From Ralstonia sp. UNC404CL21Col (GTDB lineage: Bacteria; Pseudomonadota; Gammaproteobacteria; Burkholderiales; Burkholderiaceae), in contig NZ_JIBE01000004.1 of the NCBI RefSeq assembly GCF_000620465.1, positions 186,001-250,000 on the forward strand: DNA of 64,000 nucleotides. The letters run 5' to 3'. Positions 53,764 to 63,713 of the stretch are shown here, in pieces (the stretch's first letter is position 1; each line of letters begins with the position of its first letter). The translations under genes were made by a program, and so were the position numbers. The notes below the pieces were generated by a model. The model was given only the letters and a program-made list of their open reading frames with translations. It did no database searches and was not told where the DNA came from.

Positions 53764-54555
53764 TCAGCGGCGGCGCGGCTGTGAATTGAACGGCGCGTTG
53801 ACCTGGGCTTCGAGTTCGCGAATCTGACGCTGCAATTCGTCGACGCGGGCGCGGGCGGCACGGCGTTCGATATCCAGCGCCTCGGCTTCCGTGCGGGCGA
53901 CCTTCTGTCGTTCCTGGGCCTGGGCCTGCTGCTGACGCTGGATATCCAGGTCGGTCTTCAGGCCACGCAGCTTTTCCTGCTGGGCGGCAATCTGGCGCTC
54001 GGAACGCTCTTTCTGGGCTTCCAGACGAATCCGCTGCAGCTCCAGATCGGCCATCGTGCGGGTTTGCCGGGCGAAGTCGCTGTACAGACGTTCGGCAGCG
54101 GCTTCATTGGTGGTCTTGATGACTCGCCAAAGGTCTTTCTGCTGGAACAGTGTGACGTAGTACGTCAGGTCGCTCTGGGCAAACAGCAGGCTGGCGCCGT
54201 AGGCCCCGTTATAGGTGGTGCGCAGCTCGGACAGTTCATGCGCCTGCATGCGCTGTTGCAGCTCGAATACGGCGCTGGCAGGTGCCGGACCGTCGGTGCG
54301 GGCTGCGCCGGCGGGCGTGGCAGCCGTACTGGCGGCGGGCGCCGTGGCAGCCGGCTGACCAACCGTGGCGGTCAATGCCGGCACAGGCGCGGCGGCGGCA
54401 ATCGGTGCAATGGCGGTGGGCGGCGCGGCGGGGCTTTGCGCCACGGCTGATGTGCAGGCGGCCGTACCGGCCACGACTGCGACTGCGGCCGCGATGGCCA
54501 ATCCCCTCTGAAACGCGCGATGCGACGCTTTCCCTGACTGTTTTTTTGTTCTCAT
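53764..54555 (-). CDS. DUF2968 envelope protein with coiled coil
   Basis: A 263-residue exported protein. The signal peptide includes LAIAAAVAVVAGTAACTS; an A-A-C lipobox-like site could make it a lipoprotein (Cys34). An Ala/Pro/Thr-rich spacer follows to about residue 95. The conserved DUF2968 part has ELSELRTTYNGAYGASLLFAQSDLTYYVTLFQQKDLWRV in segments from about 110, then a long charged coiled coil to the end. ATG 54555 is chosen because upstream residues in this frame overlap the sigma-54 regulator gene and are not protein-like. Function unknown; such proteins are confined to Burkholderiales as far as I know. Confidence 0.82.
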   Translation of the reverse strand: MRTKKQSGKASHRAFQRGLAIAAAVAVVAGTAACTSAVAQSPAAPPTAIAPIAAAAPVPALTATVGQPAATAPAASTAATPAGAARTDGPAPASAVFELQQRMQAHELSELRTTYNGAYGASLLFAQSDLTYYVTLFQQKDLWRVIKTTNEAAAERLYSDFARQTRTMADLELQRIRLEAQKERSERQIAAQQEKLRGLKTDLDIQRQQQAQAQERQKVARTEAEALDIERRAARARVDELQRQIRELEAQVNAPFNSQPRRR

Positions 54556-54661
54556 CTCGACCCTGTGGATTCTGCGCAGGTGTTGCAGCCGAAAACTATA
54601 CGCGATCCGCCGCCCGAGTGGCACGCCGGGCGCCCGCCGCGCGGTAGGGTGTTGTATGGCG

Positions 54662-56077
54662 TCACTCCAGCTCGCGCAGCTCGGTTTCGCCGTCGGCGAT
54701 CTGGTATTTGCGCATCTTTTCCCACAGCACCTTGCGGCTGATGCCGAGCGTGGCGGCAGTGTCCTGGCGGCGCCAGTTGTTGGCGTCCAGCGCGGCCAGG
54801 ATACGGCGGCGCTCTTCTTCGCCACCTGTGCCCCCATTTCCACCGCTGCTGCGCTCGCCATAGCCGCCATGGCTGCCATTACCGCCCTCGCGCTCGAAGG
54901 CGTCGCGCTGCAGGCCGGCGAACAGCGGCAGGATGCGCGCTTCGTCCCAGCGGCCGAACTGACGCAGGGTGATGCCGATGCGCTCGGCCAGGTTGCGCAG
55001 CTCGCGCACATTGCCGGCAAAGTAGGCCCGGGCGACCGATGCCCGCACCCATTCGGGCACCGGCGGCATGGCGTCGAAGGTCTTGTCGCCCAGCAAATGC
55101 CGCAGGAACGAGAGCAGCAGCGCGATCTTGTCGTCCGCGCCGCGCTGCTCAAGGCTGGGGATGCGCAGCTCGATCACGGCCAGGCGGAAGTACAGATCGG
55201 CGCGGAATTTGCCCGTGGCGACCATCTCGCGCAGGTTCTTGTTGGTGGCAGCCACCAGGCGGAAATCCAGCTTGACGGGCACCGTTGACCCCAGCCGCGT
55301 GCATTCGCTGTCTTCGAGCACACGCAAGAGCTTCACCTGCTGATACAGCGGCAGGTCGCCCAGCTCATCGAGGAACAGCGTCCCGCCATTGGCCTGTTCG
55401 AAGTAGCCGCGGTGCGCGTACATGGCGCCCGTGAACGCGCCCTTGGCATGGCCGAAGAACTGCGATTCGAACAGCCCATCGGGAATCGCACCACAGTTGA
55501 CCGCCACGAACGGGCCTTTGCCGTAGACGCTGTTCTTGTCGTGCAGCAGGCGCGCGATCCGCTCCTTGCCGGCGCCGGTCTCGCCGTAGAGCATGACGTT
55601 GCTGTCGCAATCGGCAAAGGTCTCGACCTGCTCCAGCAGCCCGTGCATGGCCGGCGATGCGGCTACGAGGTCGCTCTGGTCCTGCGCCTGAGCCTGCGCA
55701 GACGACATCGACGGCAAGACCTTGCTGATCTGTGCGCGGAGTTCGGTCGCGCCAAAATCCGGCCCCAGCACATACGTGTATTCGGGCGGAAAGCGGCTGG
55801 AATCATGCTGCGTATCCGCCGCCACCCAGATCACCGGCATGCCTTGGGCAGCCTGCCAGTCGAGCACCGTAAAGCCGCCGCTTTCGACCACCGACGCGCT
55901 GATCACCGCCACCGCCGGCTTCAGCCGAGGCTCGGCCGGCTGAAAATCGATCCCACCCGCGCGGATCACCTCCGCCCCGAACGGCGCCATGAACCGCGCC
56001 ACACGATCGGCAATGTCGTGACGGCCTTCCCAGACAAAAATCTCAAGCGTTTCGTACGCCCAGCGATCGGTTTTCAT
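54662..56077 (-). CDS. Sigma-54-dependent transcriptional activator of the tad locus
   Basis: A 471-residue activator. Residues 10-120 form a receiver-like fold without the expected phosphorylated Asp at the end of strand 3 (VAVISASV). The AAA+ domain (about 135-375) has Walker A GETGAGKE (165-172), the sigma-54 contact GAFTGA (213-218) and Walker [10 protein letters not shown] (233-241). A Gly/Ser/Asn-rich linker spans 396-420, and a Fis-type helix-turn-helix 424-460. GGAAG lies 8 bases before the ATG, 15 bases after the tadG stop, so it is the last gene of the tad transcript and probably controls tad or pilin expression. Confidence 0.88.
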   Translation of the reverse strand: MKTDRWAYETLEIFVWEGRHDIADRVARFMAPFGAEVIRAGGIDFQPAEPRLKPAVAVISASVVESGGFTVLDWQAAQGMPVIWVAADTQHDSSRFPPEYTYVLGPDFGATELRAQISKVLPSMSSAQAQAQDQSDLVAASPAMHGLLEQVETFADCDSNVMLYGETGAGKERIARLLHDKNSVYGKGPFVAVNCGAIPDGLFESQFFGHAKGAFTGAMYAHRGYFEQANGGTLFLDELGDLPLYQQVKLLRVLEDSECTRLGSTVPVKLDFRLVAATNKNLREMVATGKFRADLYFRLAVIELRIPSLEQRGADDKIALLLSFLRHLLGDKTFDAMPPVPEWVRASVARAYFAGNVRELRNLAERIGITLRQFGRWDEARILPLFAGLQRDAFEREGGNGSHGGYGERSSGGNGGTGGEEERRRILAALDANNWRRQDTAATLGISRKVLWEKMRKYQIADGETELRELE

Positions 56078-56092
56078 GTCGTCGCTTCCATG

Positions 56093-57808
56093 TCAGTAAA
56101 CCAGCTCGACGGCGTCGCAGTCGAGGGAGAGGAGTTTGATGTCGGCGTAGCCGAGTTGGATGCCGAGGACTTCGAGTAGAGGGGTGAGGACGGCGTCGAG
56201 GGTCGAGCCAATCAGAGCCAACACCGGCGCCAGAATCGCCGCACCGATCGGCCCCAGCGGAATTCCGAGGACTGTCAATTGCAGTTGATTGAGATTGCTG
56301 TTCAGGATCGAGCCGAATACCGCCTGTGTCGCAACGCGCGGCGGTGAATTGCCGCTCGTATCGGTCTGCGGATTCAAGCCGATCTGAGTGGCCGCGATCG
56401 TTTCATCGGTCCAACCAGAATTGGCGGCTGGCGACACATTGGCCTTGATGCTGACCGCGCCAATCCCCAGCAAATCGACGAGATGCGCTGGCGTAGCGGA
56501 AGAGCAATTCAACGAGCCACTGACTGCTGTATCTGCACCCGCAGCAATACATAGCGAAACAGGCTGCGGCTGTACCGAGATGGTGGCTGTCGAGTTCTGA
56601 CGAGGAACCACACAGTTGTTCGATTTCGCGTGTCCTTGCGCGCCGGCAACTTGCAAGCCGATCGGCAACGTAATGCCAGCAAGCCCCAGCACGTTGGCAT
56701 TGATGCCTAAACCCAACCGAACCTGGGCTGTCCGCGCTTGCGTCCGCCACTGCCCAGCGTTCGGCCCTGACAAGAACTGTCCCGGAGGCCCCACCGCGAT
56801 GGCCGGCGGCTCGATGATTTTCAGCGACAGCGTGACCGCCCCCAACCCAACAAGGTTCAGCGTAACGGGCGCCACATTCACCGCCGACTGGCTGTTGGCA
56901 ATCTGTGCAGCCGTTGTCAGAAGATCGAGCACGTTGACGGTGGCATTGAGTGCCGCCTGTTCATTGCCTGCCAGCGCCAGCACCTGGAGCAAGCCCGGCG
57001 ACGAGGCGCCGCCATCGCCGATATTGATTGGCACATTCAAGTCGTTGCCGAACGACAGCGCATTGCTGGCGCCCGCCCCGCCCACAGATACGCCGGCAAG
57101 CCCGGACTGCGATGCGACCGAGATGACGGCATTGAAAAGGCTTCCCAGGCTCGGTGACAAGGACAGCAATTGCTGCATCGAACCCGCTCCCAACGCGACC
57201 GCCAGATCGGCGAGCCGGATGTTGGTGGTAGCCAGCCCCTGATAAGACGCGGCGTCGAGATTCAGATTCGTGTGAAGCAAATATCCGAGCAGCTGGTTCA
57301 GCAGTCCGTTATTGACGGATGCCAAGCCGGACCCGAGCGAGAACGCCACGATGGACGTGTTCTTGGCAATCGCCGTCGCCTGCAACCTCCGCTGACCGAC
57401 CATGAAGAAATACGGCACGTTTCGCGTGATCGTCACCTGTGCGGCGTTCGTATTGCCGTCCACCGCAGCTTGCGCGGTGAAGTACGTCGGCGCAGTGCCC
57501 GCGCTTGCATCCCACACGCCCGGCACGACGGCCAGCGTGATGTTGGTGCCATCCACCGTGAGCCCGTTCTGCACGACGGACTGCTGGGCTGCGGTCGGCA
57601 AATCCAGTCGCTGCACCGCTGCCATGGCGGCGAGGTCGGCAGAGCGCTGCAACGCCCGCTGCGTGTAGAACAGATTGCCAATGTCGATGGACACCAGCAC
57701 CGCCAGACCGACTGTGGCAATAAAGGTGGCCGTCATCACGCTCACCGCGCCGTGCAGGCGGCGGCGCAGCTTGGCGGCTCGACGAAGGCGGGAGGTGGCT
57801 CGAGTCAC
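56093..57808 (-). CDS. tadG: TadG-like pilus assembly / minor pseudopilin protein
   Basis: A protein of about 571 residues. Near the N terminus GAVSVMTATFIATVGLAVLVSIDIGNLFYTQR, in two parts, is the TadE/TadG-type anchor helix followed by the RALQRSADLAAMAAVQ stretch. The rest is a long Gly/Ser/Leu-rich periplasmic region with repeated L-G-I-P/L patterns and four or five Cys after residue 400. I start it at GTG 57808, before the anchor; no clear ribosome site supports it, and the true start could be nearby. It anchors the Flp pilus apparatus in the inner membrane. No von Willebrand domain is evident. Confidence 0.78.
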   Translation of the reverse strand: MTRATSRLRRAAKLRRRLHGAVSVMTATFIATVGLAVLVSIDIGNLFYTQRALQRSADLAAMAAVQRLDLPTAAQQSVVQNGLTVDGTNITLAVVPGVWDASAGTAPTYFTAQAAVDGNTNAAQVTITRNVPYFFMVGQRRLQATAIAKNTSIVAFSLGSGLASVNNGLLNQLLGYLLHTNLNLDAASYQGLATTNIRLADLAVALGAGSMQQLLSLSPSLGSLFNAVISVASQSGLAGVSVGGAGASNALSFGNDLNVPINIGDGGASSPGLLQVLALAGNEQAALNATVNVLDLLTTAAQIANSQSAVNVAPVTLNLVGLGAVTLSLKIIEPPAIAVGPPGQFLSGPNAGQWRTQARTAQVRLGLGINANVLGLAGITLPIGLQVAGAQGHAKSNNCVVPRQNSTATISVQPQPVSLCIAAGADTAVSGSLNCSSATPAHLVDLLGIGAVSIKANVSPAANSGWTDETIAATQIGLNPQTDTSGNSPPRVATQAVFGSILNSNLNQLQLTVLGIPLGPIGAAILAPVLALIGSTLDAVLTPLLEVLGIQLGYADIKLLSLDCDAVELVY

Positions 57809-57827
57809 AGCAGCGTTCTGTGAAGGT

Positions 57828-58157
57828 TCAACGTGCGGTTGTGGCCTGGCTCGAGCTTGTCGACTTCGCGCTCGAGGCCGTCTGCGAAAGGCCGGGCATC
57901 GGCCGACTGAACGAATCCAGGTAGCGCTGGTACGCCAGCGCGGCCTGCTCGCCGCGGAGCGGGACGAACTCCCCCGCATACGTGCCATCGCGTTGCGCCT
58001 TGAGCAAGGCGCGCGTGGCGTCGCCCATGTCGCTACCCACGTTGGGCGCGGCCTGCGCTGCGTTTTGCGGATTGCCGCCCGAGAAGCCCTGCGCTCCTGC
58101 CGGGTTGGTCATCAGCCATGCCGCCGCACCGGCAGCCATCAGAATGCGGTGGATCAT
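57828..58157 (-). CDS. DUF3613 protein of the tad locus
   Basis: A 109-residue exported protein. A signal peptide of about 22 residues ends in AGA. The conserved part is GDATRALLKAQRDG with EFVPLRGEQAALAYQRYLDSF, the DUF3613 pattern known from Burkholderiales tad clusters. The C terminus is Ser/Thr-rich and disordered. It overlaps tadD by four bases and precedes the tadG start by 19 bases. Its role in pilus assembly is not established. Confidence 0.82.
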   Translation of the reverse strand: MIHRILMAAGAAAWLMTNPAGAQGFSGGNPQNAAQAAPNVGSDMGDATRALLKAQRDGTYAGEFVPLRGEQAALAYQRYLDSFSRPMPGLSQTASSAKSTSSSQATTAR

Positions 58158-59089
58158 TGTGCGGTCTCCAAGGTGTCGAGCAAGCGGCCGCGCTGCAACG
58201 CCAGCGGACGGGATTGGGAGGTGGCATTGGTGGCGGCATTGGGCACAGCCGTTACGGCAACGCCGGCGGCGGACGAACCGACCGCGACGGCACGCGGGGC
58301 CACCGAAGCGGCGTCGCGCGCGATGCGACGATCGCGCCAGGCGCCGCGAACGCGCGCCACGTCTTCGTCAATGGCCTTGCGCGCGGAGGCGGTCAGTTGT
58401 GCATGCGACGCGAGCGACGCGGCATCGTCCTTGCGATCGTTCACGGCCAGCCAGATCACGAGGTTGCCGGCAATCTTCGGGCTGCCGGCGGCCATCTGCT
58501 GCGCCTGCATCAAGGGCACACGGGCTTGCTCGACCTCGCCGGCACGCATCAGCGCATAGCCGAGATCGCTGGCCGTGCTCGCATCGGTCGGATTGGCTTG
58601 CGCGGCAAGCTGCAGCCGGCGCGCCGCTTCGGCAAAGTTGCCCTGGCGCCCAGCGACGATGCCCAGGCCGCGCCAGGCCGAAGCATTGAGCAATCCGCCT
58701 TGCGTGCCTGCGCCCATGGCCGAGGTGGCGCCCACCACCGCGCGGTATTCGGCATCGGCCGCCGCGAGCTGGTCGGTTTCGCGCAGCGCGTCGGCGCGCA
58801 GCAGCATGATTTCGGGCGCCCGGCCATAGCGCTGCTGGTAGGCATCGATATGCGCGAGCGACGCGTAATACAGGCCTTGCTCCTGCATCCGTCGGATCAG
58901 CGAAAGATACGTCGCCGGACTGGTGATCTCGGCCTTCTCCTGGCTCTGGCGCTGACGTGCCATTTCGATATCGGCATCGGTGCGCAGGCTCATGTCGGAT
59001 GTGGCCATCGAGCCGCAGCCCGACAAAAGCAGCGGCAGGATCGACAGCGCGCCCAGCCACGCATGTTTGATGTTCGGGAACGGTGCCAT
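58154..59089 (-). CDS. tadD: TadD-like TPR lipoprotein
   Basis: A 311-residue lipoprotein. The signal peptide ends LLLSGC, with Cys25 as lipidated residue. Tetratricopeptide repeats span about residues 60-230, for example SAWRGLGIVAGRQGNFAEAARRL and ASDLGYALMRAGEVEQARVPL. TadD supports secretin assembly in the outer membrane. It lies 1 base after tadC and overlaps the DUF3613 gene by four bases. The last 60 residues are low complexity. Confidence 0.87.
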   Translation of the reverse strand: MAPFPNIKHAWLGALSILPLLLSGCGSMATSDMSLRTDADIEMARQRQSQEKAEITSPATYLSLIRRMQEQGLYYASLAHIDAYQQRYGRAPEIMLLRADALRETDQLAAADAEYRAVVGATSAMGAGTQGGLLNASAWRGLGIVAGRQGNFAEAARRLQLAAQANPTDASTASDLGYALMRAGEVEQARVPLMQAQQMAAGSPKIAGNLVIWLAVNDRKDDAASLASHAQLTASARKAIDEDVARVRGAWRDRRIARDAASVAPRAVAVGSSAAGVAVTAVPNAATNATSQSRPLALQRGRLLDTLETAQ

Positions 59090-59090
59090 C

Positions 59091-60080
59091 TCAATTTCCC
59101 CCGGTATGTTGCAGGCTGCGCATGACGTTCATGAAGCCCGGCCCAGCTGTGATGATCAGCAGCGCCGGCAGCAGCGTCATGACCATGATCATCGTCATCT
59201 TGACGGTCAGTTTGCCCACGCGCTCCTTCAGGCGAGCACGACGGTTTTCCTGCAGACGCCCCCCAAACTGGCGCAGCGGTTCCTGCACCGCGCCGCCAAA
59301 ACGGTCGACCTGGGTCAGCAGCGTAATCAGCCCCTTCAGATCTTCGTTGTCGAACAGTCGAGCGATACGCAACAACGTCTGCTCGCGCGGCCGGCCCGAC
59401 GCAAACTGCTGATTGGCGCGTCCGAATTCGCCGGCCAGCACGGGCAGCATGCTGTGGAACTCGTTGGCGATGACCTGCAGGCTTTGATCGATCGACAGGC
59501 CAACCCCTTGCAGCAGACGCAGCATGTCGACCATGACGGGCAATTCGTCATCCACACGGCGGCGACGGCTCTCCTTGCGGCGGCCCAGCAGCCATTTAGG
59601 CCCCAGGTATCCGAGCGCAAAGCCGACAAAACCCCACACGAACACAAACAGGATCGACGTGGCGTTCAACGCGCCGACCACCGCCAGCACCGGCGGCAGG
59701 ACAATACGCGTGCCGCCAAAAACGGTGCGCGCGTGCTCTCCGTAGTAGCCGCACTCCTCGAGCAGCTTGCGATCCTCTTCCGTGACGATGCGTTGCCCCA
59801 GGCTGGTGTCGATCCAGCGCTGGCCCACCTTGGCGATCTGCTGCTGGAGCTGCTGGGCTTCGCGCGTGCCATGCGGACGCGCCTTGACGGCCGGCGGCAC
59901 GGCCGGTGCGGCAGTGGTTGCGGCGGGGTTGGCGGCCGTTGCCCGAATGTCGGACAACGCCGTGTCGAGTTTGCGCGCACTGCGATAACGCGTGAGCGTT
60001 GCCCGCAGCGCCAGGCCGCCGAACACCAGCACCCCCGCGGCGGCGGCGGTCAGGCTGAGCGTGATGAGCGTCTCGTCCAT
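59091..60080 (-). CDS. tadC: Tad pilus inner-membrane platform protein TadC
   Basis: A 329-residue type II secretion F-domain protein. One helix lies at the N terminus and three more towards the middle and end, with the F domain from about residue 185 (VDMLRLLQGVGLSIDQSLQVIANEF). It forms the platform with TadB. A Pro/Ala-rich cytoplasmic loop is seen around residue 50-65. It begins 9 bases after tadB. Confidence 0.9.
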   Translation of the reverse strand: MDETLITLSLTAAAAGVLVFGGLALRATLTRYRSARKLDTALSDIRATAANPAATTAAPAVPPAVKARPHGTREAQQLQQQIAKVGQRWIDTSLGQRIVTEEDRKLLEECGYYGEHARTVFGGTRIVLPPVLAVVGALNATSILFVFVWGFVGFALGYLGPKWLLGRRKESRRRRVDDELPVMVDMLRLLQGVGLSIDQSLQVIANEFHSMLPVLAGEFGRANQQFASGRPREQTLLRIARLFDNEDLKGLITLLTQVDRFGGAVQEPLRQFGGRLQENRRARLKERVGKLTVKMTMIMVMTLLPALLIITAGPGFMNVMRSLQHTGGN

Positions 60081-60089
60081 GCGCCCTCC

Positions 60090-61016
60090 TTAGACCGATT
60101 TCGCCAATCTGGCGAGCATGACCGCACCGATGACTTCCATGCCGAATGCCGTCAGGATCAGCGTTTCGCCGAACGGGTCGCGCCACATCGACATGATGTA
60201 AGCGGCGTTGAACATGATGATCACGCCCCCCACCACGACGGGCAGCAGCCCGATGATCCAGGCCGACAGGCGCGTCTCGGCCGACAGCGCAAACAGCTCC
60301 CGCTGCGCCTGCTGCCGATCGCGCATGAACGCCGCCGTGCGCTCCATCACAATGTCTGCCCGGCCACCGTAGCGCAACGAGAGGCGCAACACCGACGACA
60401 GCAGGATCAGCTCATTGACGCGGTACTGCTGGCCGACCGTCAGTACGGCAGCGTCCAGATCCTTGCCCGCACGCTGCATCTGCGTGATGGCGATCAGGCA
60501 GTTGCGCAACGGTTGCTCGGTATTGGCGCTTGCGGCCTGAAACGCGGCCGGCACGGCGCTGCCGATGCTCATCAGCCGCACCACGCCATCCAGGAAGCCC
60601 GGCAGTTGTTGCAGCAGGCGCTCGTTCATCTTGCGCGTGCGGTTCCAGAACAGGAACGCGACGATCAACACGTACAACCCGAGCGCCGTCACAGCCGACA
60701 CCACGCTCGACAACGCCCATACGACCAGCGCAATCGCGACGGCCGGCACGATCAGCACGATGTAAAAGCGACGCGTCGGTTCGATATCGGCGCGGCGCAG
60801 CGCGTCGTTCCACACGCGGTGCAGTGAATCGGGCACGCTGGCCGGTGCGGCCTCCACATTCGGCTGGTAGCGCGCGTTGATCTGGTCGGTCTGTGCACGC
60901 ACGAAACTGCGCGATGCCTCGCGCTCGCGACGGCGCACGGCCTCCGCCCACAGCATGAGCGACGCGCCCATCAGCAGCAGCGCCAGGCAACCGAACCAGA
61001 GCGTCATGCTAGACAT
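60090..61016 (-). CDS. tadB: Tad pilus inner-membrane platform protein TadB
   Basis: A 308-residue F-domain protein with an N-terminal helix, two central helices (about 88-122) and two near the C terminus. LLQQLPGFLDGVVRLMSIGSAVPAAFQ marks the F domain. It overlaps the end of tadA by 8 bases and precedes tadC by 9, the standard tadA-B-C order. Confidence 0.9.
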   Translation of the reverse strand: MSSMTLWFGCLALLLMGASLMLWAEAVRRREREASRSFVRAQTDQINARYQPNVEAAPASVPDSLHRVWNDALRRADIEPTRRFYIVLIVPAVAIALVVWALSSVVSAVTALGLYVLIVAFLFWNRTRKMNERLLQQLPGFLDGVVRLMSIGSAVPAAFQAASANTEQPLRNCLIAITQMQRAGKDLDAAVLTVGQQYRVNELILLSSVLRLSLRYGGRADIVMERTAAFMRDRQQAQRELFALSAETRLSAWIIGLLPVVVGGVIIMFNAAYIMSMWRDPFGETLILTAFGMEVIGAVMLARLAKSV

Positions 61017-62364
61017 GGAAACGGCCTCCGCCGCCGAATCCGGTCATGCCGCCGTCCATGCCACCGCCTTCGCTGTTGCGCAGGCGGGCGAGCTTGGGCG
61101 AATGCGGCTGCAGGCCCAGCGCCGTCCAGCGGTCGACTTCTTCGCCGTCCGGGCCGATGTAGGGTTCGTAGCGATACAGCTCCTGCGTCGAGATGATGTT
61201 GTCCCCCAGCCCAGTGACTTCCGTAATCGACAGGATGCGGCGTTTGCCGTTGGACAGCCGCCCAATCTGCACGATGAAATCAATGGCGTTGGTGATCTGC
61301 CGGCGCAGGCTCACCTCGCTGCCCTGGAAACCGGCAAAGCCCGCCAGCATCTCGAGCCGATAGAGGCACTCGCGCGGGCTGCTGGCGTGGATGGTGCCCA
61401 TCGAGCCGTCGTGGCCGGTACTCATGGCCTGGAGCATTTCCAGCACCTCGCCGCCGCGCACTTCGCCCACGATGATGCGATCGGGCCGCATGCGCAGGCT
61501 GTTGCGCAGCAGCTCGCGGATCGTGACGACGCCCGTGCCCTCAAAGCCGCCTGGCCGGCTTTCCAGGCGCACCACGTGCGGGTGGTTGAGCGACAGTTCC
61601 GCCGTGTCTTCAATGGTGATGACGCGCTCGGTCGTCGGAATGTGATACGCCATCGCGTTGAGCAGCGACGTCTTGCCCGAACTCGTGCCGCCGCTGACCA
61701 GGATGTTGCAGCGCGCGCGCACAGCGGATTCGATCAGCGCGCCGATCTCTTCGCTCATCGTGCCCAGGCCGAGCAGATCTTCAGGCTTGAGCGGATCTTT
61801 CCGGAACTTGCGGATCGACACGACCGGCCCTTCAAGGGCCAGCGGCGGAATGACCACGTTGATGCGGCCGCCGTCGGGTAGGCGCGCATCGACCATCGGG
61901 TTCGATTCATCCAGCCGGCGCCCGATCGGCGCGAGGATGCGGCGCACGATGCGCAGCAGGTGGTTGTTGTCGGCAAAACGCACCGGAATGCGCTCCAGAA
62001 TGCCGTGCCGCGACACATAAACGTCGAGATGACCGTTGACGAGAATGTCTTCCACCGCCGGATCCGCGAGCAGGTCTTCGATCGGGCCGAAGCCGGCCAG
62101 CTCCTTCGTCAGCGCCTCGGCAATCTGCCGGATCTCCGTTTCGTTGACGGGGATGCGGCGCATGCGCGTAAAGCCTTCCACCTCCAGATCGACAAACCGT
62201 TGGATGGCCGTGCGCGACCAGCGGCCGAACTCGGCGCCAAGCTCTTCGATGCGCGTGAGCAGATGTTCGTGCGCGGCTTCCTTGATGTCCTGGAAGGCCT
62301 GCGAAACGGCAAACACGCCGTTGCCGGCGTCCGCCTGGTTGGAGAACTCGATGGGTTGTGTCAT
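61009..62364 (-). CDS. tadA: Tad pilus assembly ATPase TadA (CpaF family)
   Basis: A 451-residue cytoplasmic secretion ATPase powering Flp pilus extension. Walker A is [12 protein letters not shown] (about residues 224-235), the Asp box and Walker B include [14 protein letters not shown], and a His box [13 protein letters not shown] follows. The N-terminal domain has [16 protein letters not shown], typical of CpaF. The C-terminal tail is Gly-rich. Its start overlaps the tadZ stop by four bases. Confidence 0.93.
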   Translation of the reverse strand: MTQPIEFSNQADAGNGVFAVSQAFQDIKEAAHEHLLTRIEELGAEFGRWSRTAIQRFVDLEVEGFTRMRRIPVNETEIRQIAEALTKELAGFGPIEDLLADPAVEDILVNGHLDVYVSRHGILERIPVRFADNNHLLRIVRRILAPIGRRLDESNPMVDARLPDGGRINVVIPPLALEGPVVSIRKFRKDPLKPEDLLGLGTMSEEIGALIESAVRARCNILVSGGTSSGKTSLLNAMAYHIPTTERVITIEDTAELSLNHPHVVRLESRPGGFEGTGVVTIRELLRNSLRMRPDRIIVGEVRGGEVLEMLQAMSTGHDGSMGTIHASSPRECLYRLEMLAGFAGFQGSEVSLRRQITNAIDFIVQIGRLSNGKRRILSITEVTGLGDNIISTQELYRYEPYIGPDGEEVDRWTALGLQPHSPKLARLRNSEGGGMDGGMTGFGGGGRFHV

Positions 62365-63704
62365 GTCGCGTTCCGTTCGGTGGTCCCGATATCCAGTTCA
62401 GTGGCGTCTGCCGACTTGCGCTTGGAACGTCCGCCAAAGCGCCCACCCAGTCGCGCACCCACGCCTGACACCCAACTCGAGACACCTGAGGCGCGCTCGC
62501 TCTGCTGCGCATAACCCAGCGTCTGGGCGATCTGGGCAAGCGCGCGCACGTAGGCGTCGGTGGGGTGCGTTTCGGCCAGCATCGCGCCCTGGTTGGACGC
62601 AATCACCAGCGCTTCGCGGCGGTTCGGCACGGTCAGCACCGAGGGGATCTCCAACCGCTCCGCGATCTGTGCCGCGTCCAACGACAAGCGTGTATCGAAC
62701 TTTGAAATGGTCAGGTGCAGGTGGTCGCGGTCAATTTCGCGCTTCTTGAGTTCCTGCATCAGCTCTGCGGCCGAGACGATGGCGCCCACACTCTGCTCGG
62801 TCACGAGCATCACGTCATCAGCGGCCTTGATGATCTGTGCGATGAAGTCGATGTTGCCGAAACCGCCCAGGTCAACCACCTGAAGGTCGAAGAACGTGCG
62901 CAAGCGGTTGAGCAGCCCGAGCGCCTCGGAGAACGAGATGTCACGCATCTCCGCAAGCGAAATGGGCAGCGGCAGAACGGCCAGCCCGTTCGGATGCCGC
63001 GACAGCGCGGTCTGCACGAACACCTGGTCAAAGCGGCGCAGGTTGCGCACGGCTTCAACAAAATGGAAGTTGGCCTGCACGTTCAGGTACAGCGCGCCAT
63101 CACGCAGCGGCTGGCCGAGGTCGAGCAGCATCACATCGCTGGCGGAGGTGCGGCGCACCACGGTGGCGAGGTTGGTGGCCAATGTGGTGGCACCCACGCC
63201 AGGACGGGCGCCCAACACGGCCAGCACGCGCCCGCGGCGGGTCGGCTCGGCTGAAGCGCGCTCGGCCAGCAAACGACGCACCACGCGCACGGCTTCGGCC
63301 GGCGCGCCATCCACATCGACGAAATCCTTTACGCCGGCGCGCAAGGCGGCGAGCATCGCGCGGCCATCGGCAGCCGAGCCCACCGCCACCAGCGGCAAGC
63401 CCGGAAACAAACGCGTGAGTTGCGCAACAAGCTGCGTGGCCTCGTTGATTGCGTCGGTGCCCTCGCCCAGCTTCTGGTCCTGGTCGGGTACGTCGATCAG
63501 CGTGGGGGACGAGGCAAAGCGCACAAACACCACCTCGGGGTTCACGGCGCCAATCTGCTCGATGAACGCGTCGTGGCCCGTCGTCTCTGCCACCAGCACG
63601 CCCAGCTCCCGAATCGCCGCGGCCAGCCAGCGGTGCACGCCTGCCGACTGGGCGTCGACCTGCATGCCGCCACGCGCGCCGCCGTGCAGAAGGAAGTAAT
63701 CCAT
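62361..63704 (-). CDS. tadZ: Tad pilus localisation ATPase TadZ (CpaE family)
   Basis: A 447-residue ParA/MinD-type protein. The first 150 residues form an atypical receiver-like domain. The ATPase domain opens with a deviant Walker A, GARPGVGATTLATNLA (about residues 170-185), and continues with LLDLGQPLRDGALY and VVDLGGFGNIDFIAQII. TadZ places the pilus machine at the cell pole. A basic C-terminal tail (KRKS) follows. It begins 9 bases after the secretin gene. Confidence 0.9.
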   Translation of the reverse strand: MDYFLLHGGARGGMQVDAQSAGVHRWLAAAIRELGVLVAETTGHDAFIEQIGAVNPEVVFVRFASSPTLIDVPDQDQKLGEGTDAINEATQLVAQLTRLFPGLPLVAVGSAADGRAMLAALRAGVKDFVDVDGAPAEAVRVVRRLLAERASAEPTRRGRVLAVLGARPGVGATTLATNLATVVRRTSASDVMLLDLGQPLRDGALYLNVQANFHFVEAVRNLRRFDQVFVQTALSRHPNGLAVLPLPISLAEMRDISFSEALGLLNRLRTFFDLQVVDLGGFGNIDFIAQIIKAADDVMLVTEQSVGAIVSAAELMQELKKREIDRDHLHLTISKFDTRLSLDAAQIAERLEIPSVLTVPNRREALVIASNQGAMLAETHPTDAYVRALAQIAQTLGYAQQSERASGVSSWVSGVGARLGGRFGGRSKRKSADATELDIGTTERNAT

Positions 63705-63713
63705 GCCCGCCCC

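Noticed and set aside
54556-55152. Upstream extension of the DUF2968 frame
   Set aside because: It overlaps the sigma-54 activator in another frame and lacks protein-like composition; the signal peptide places the start at 54555.
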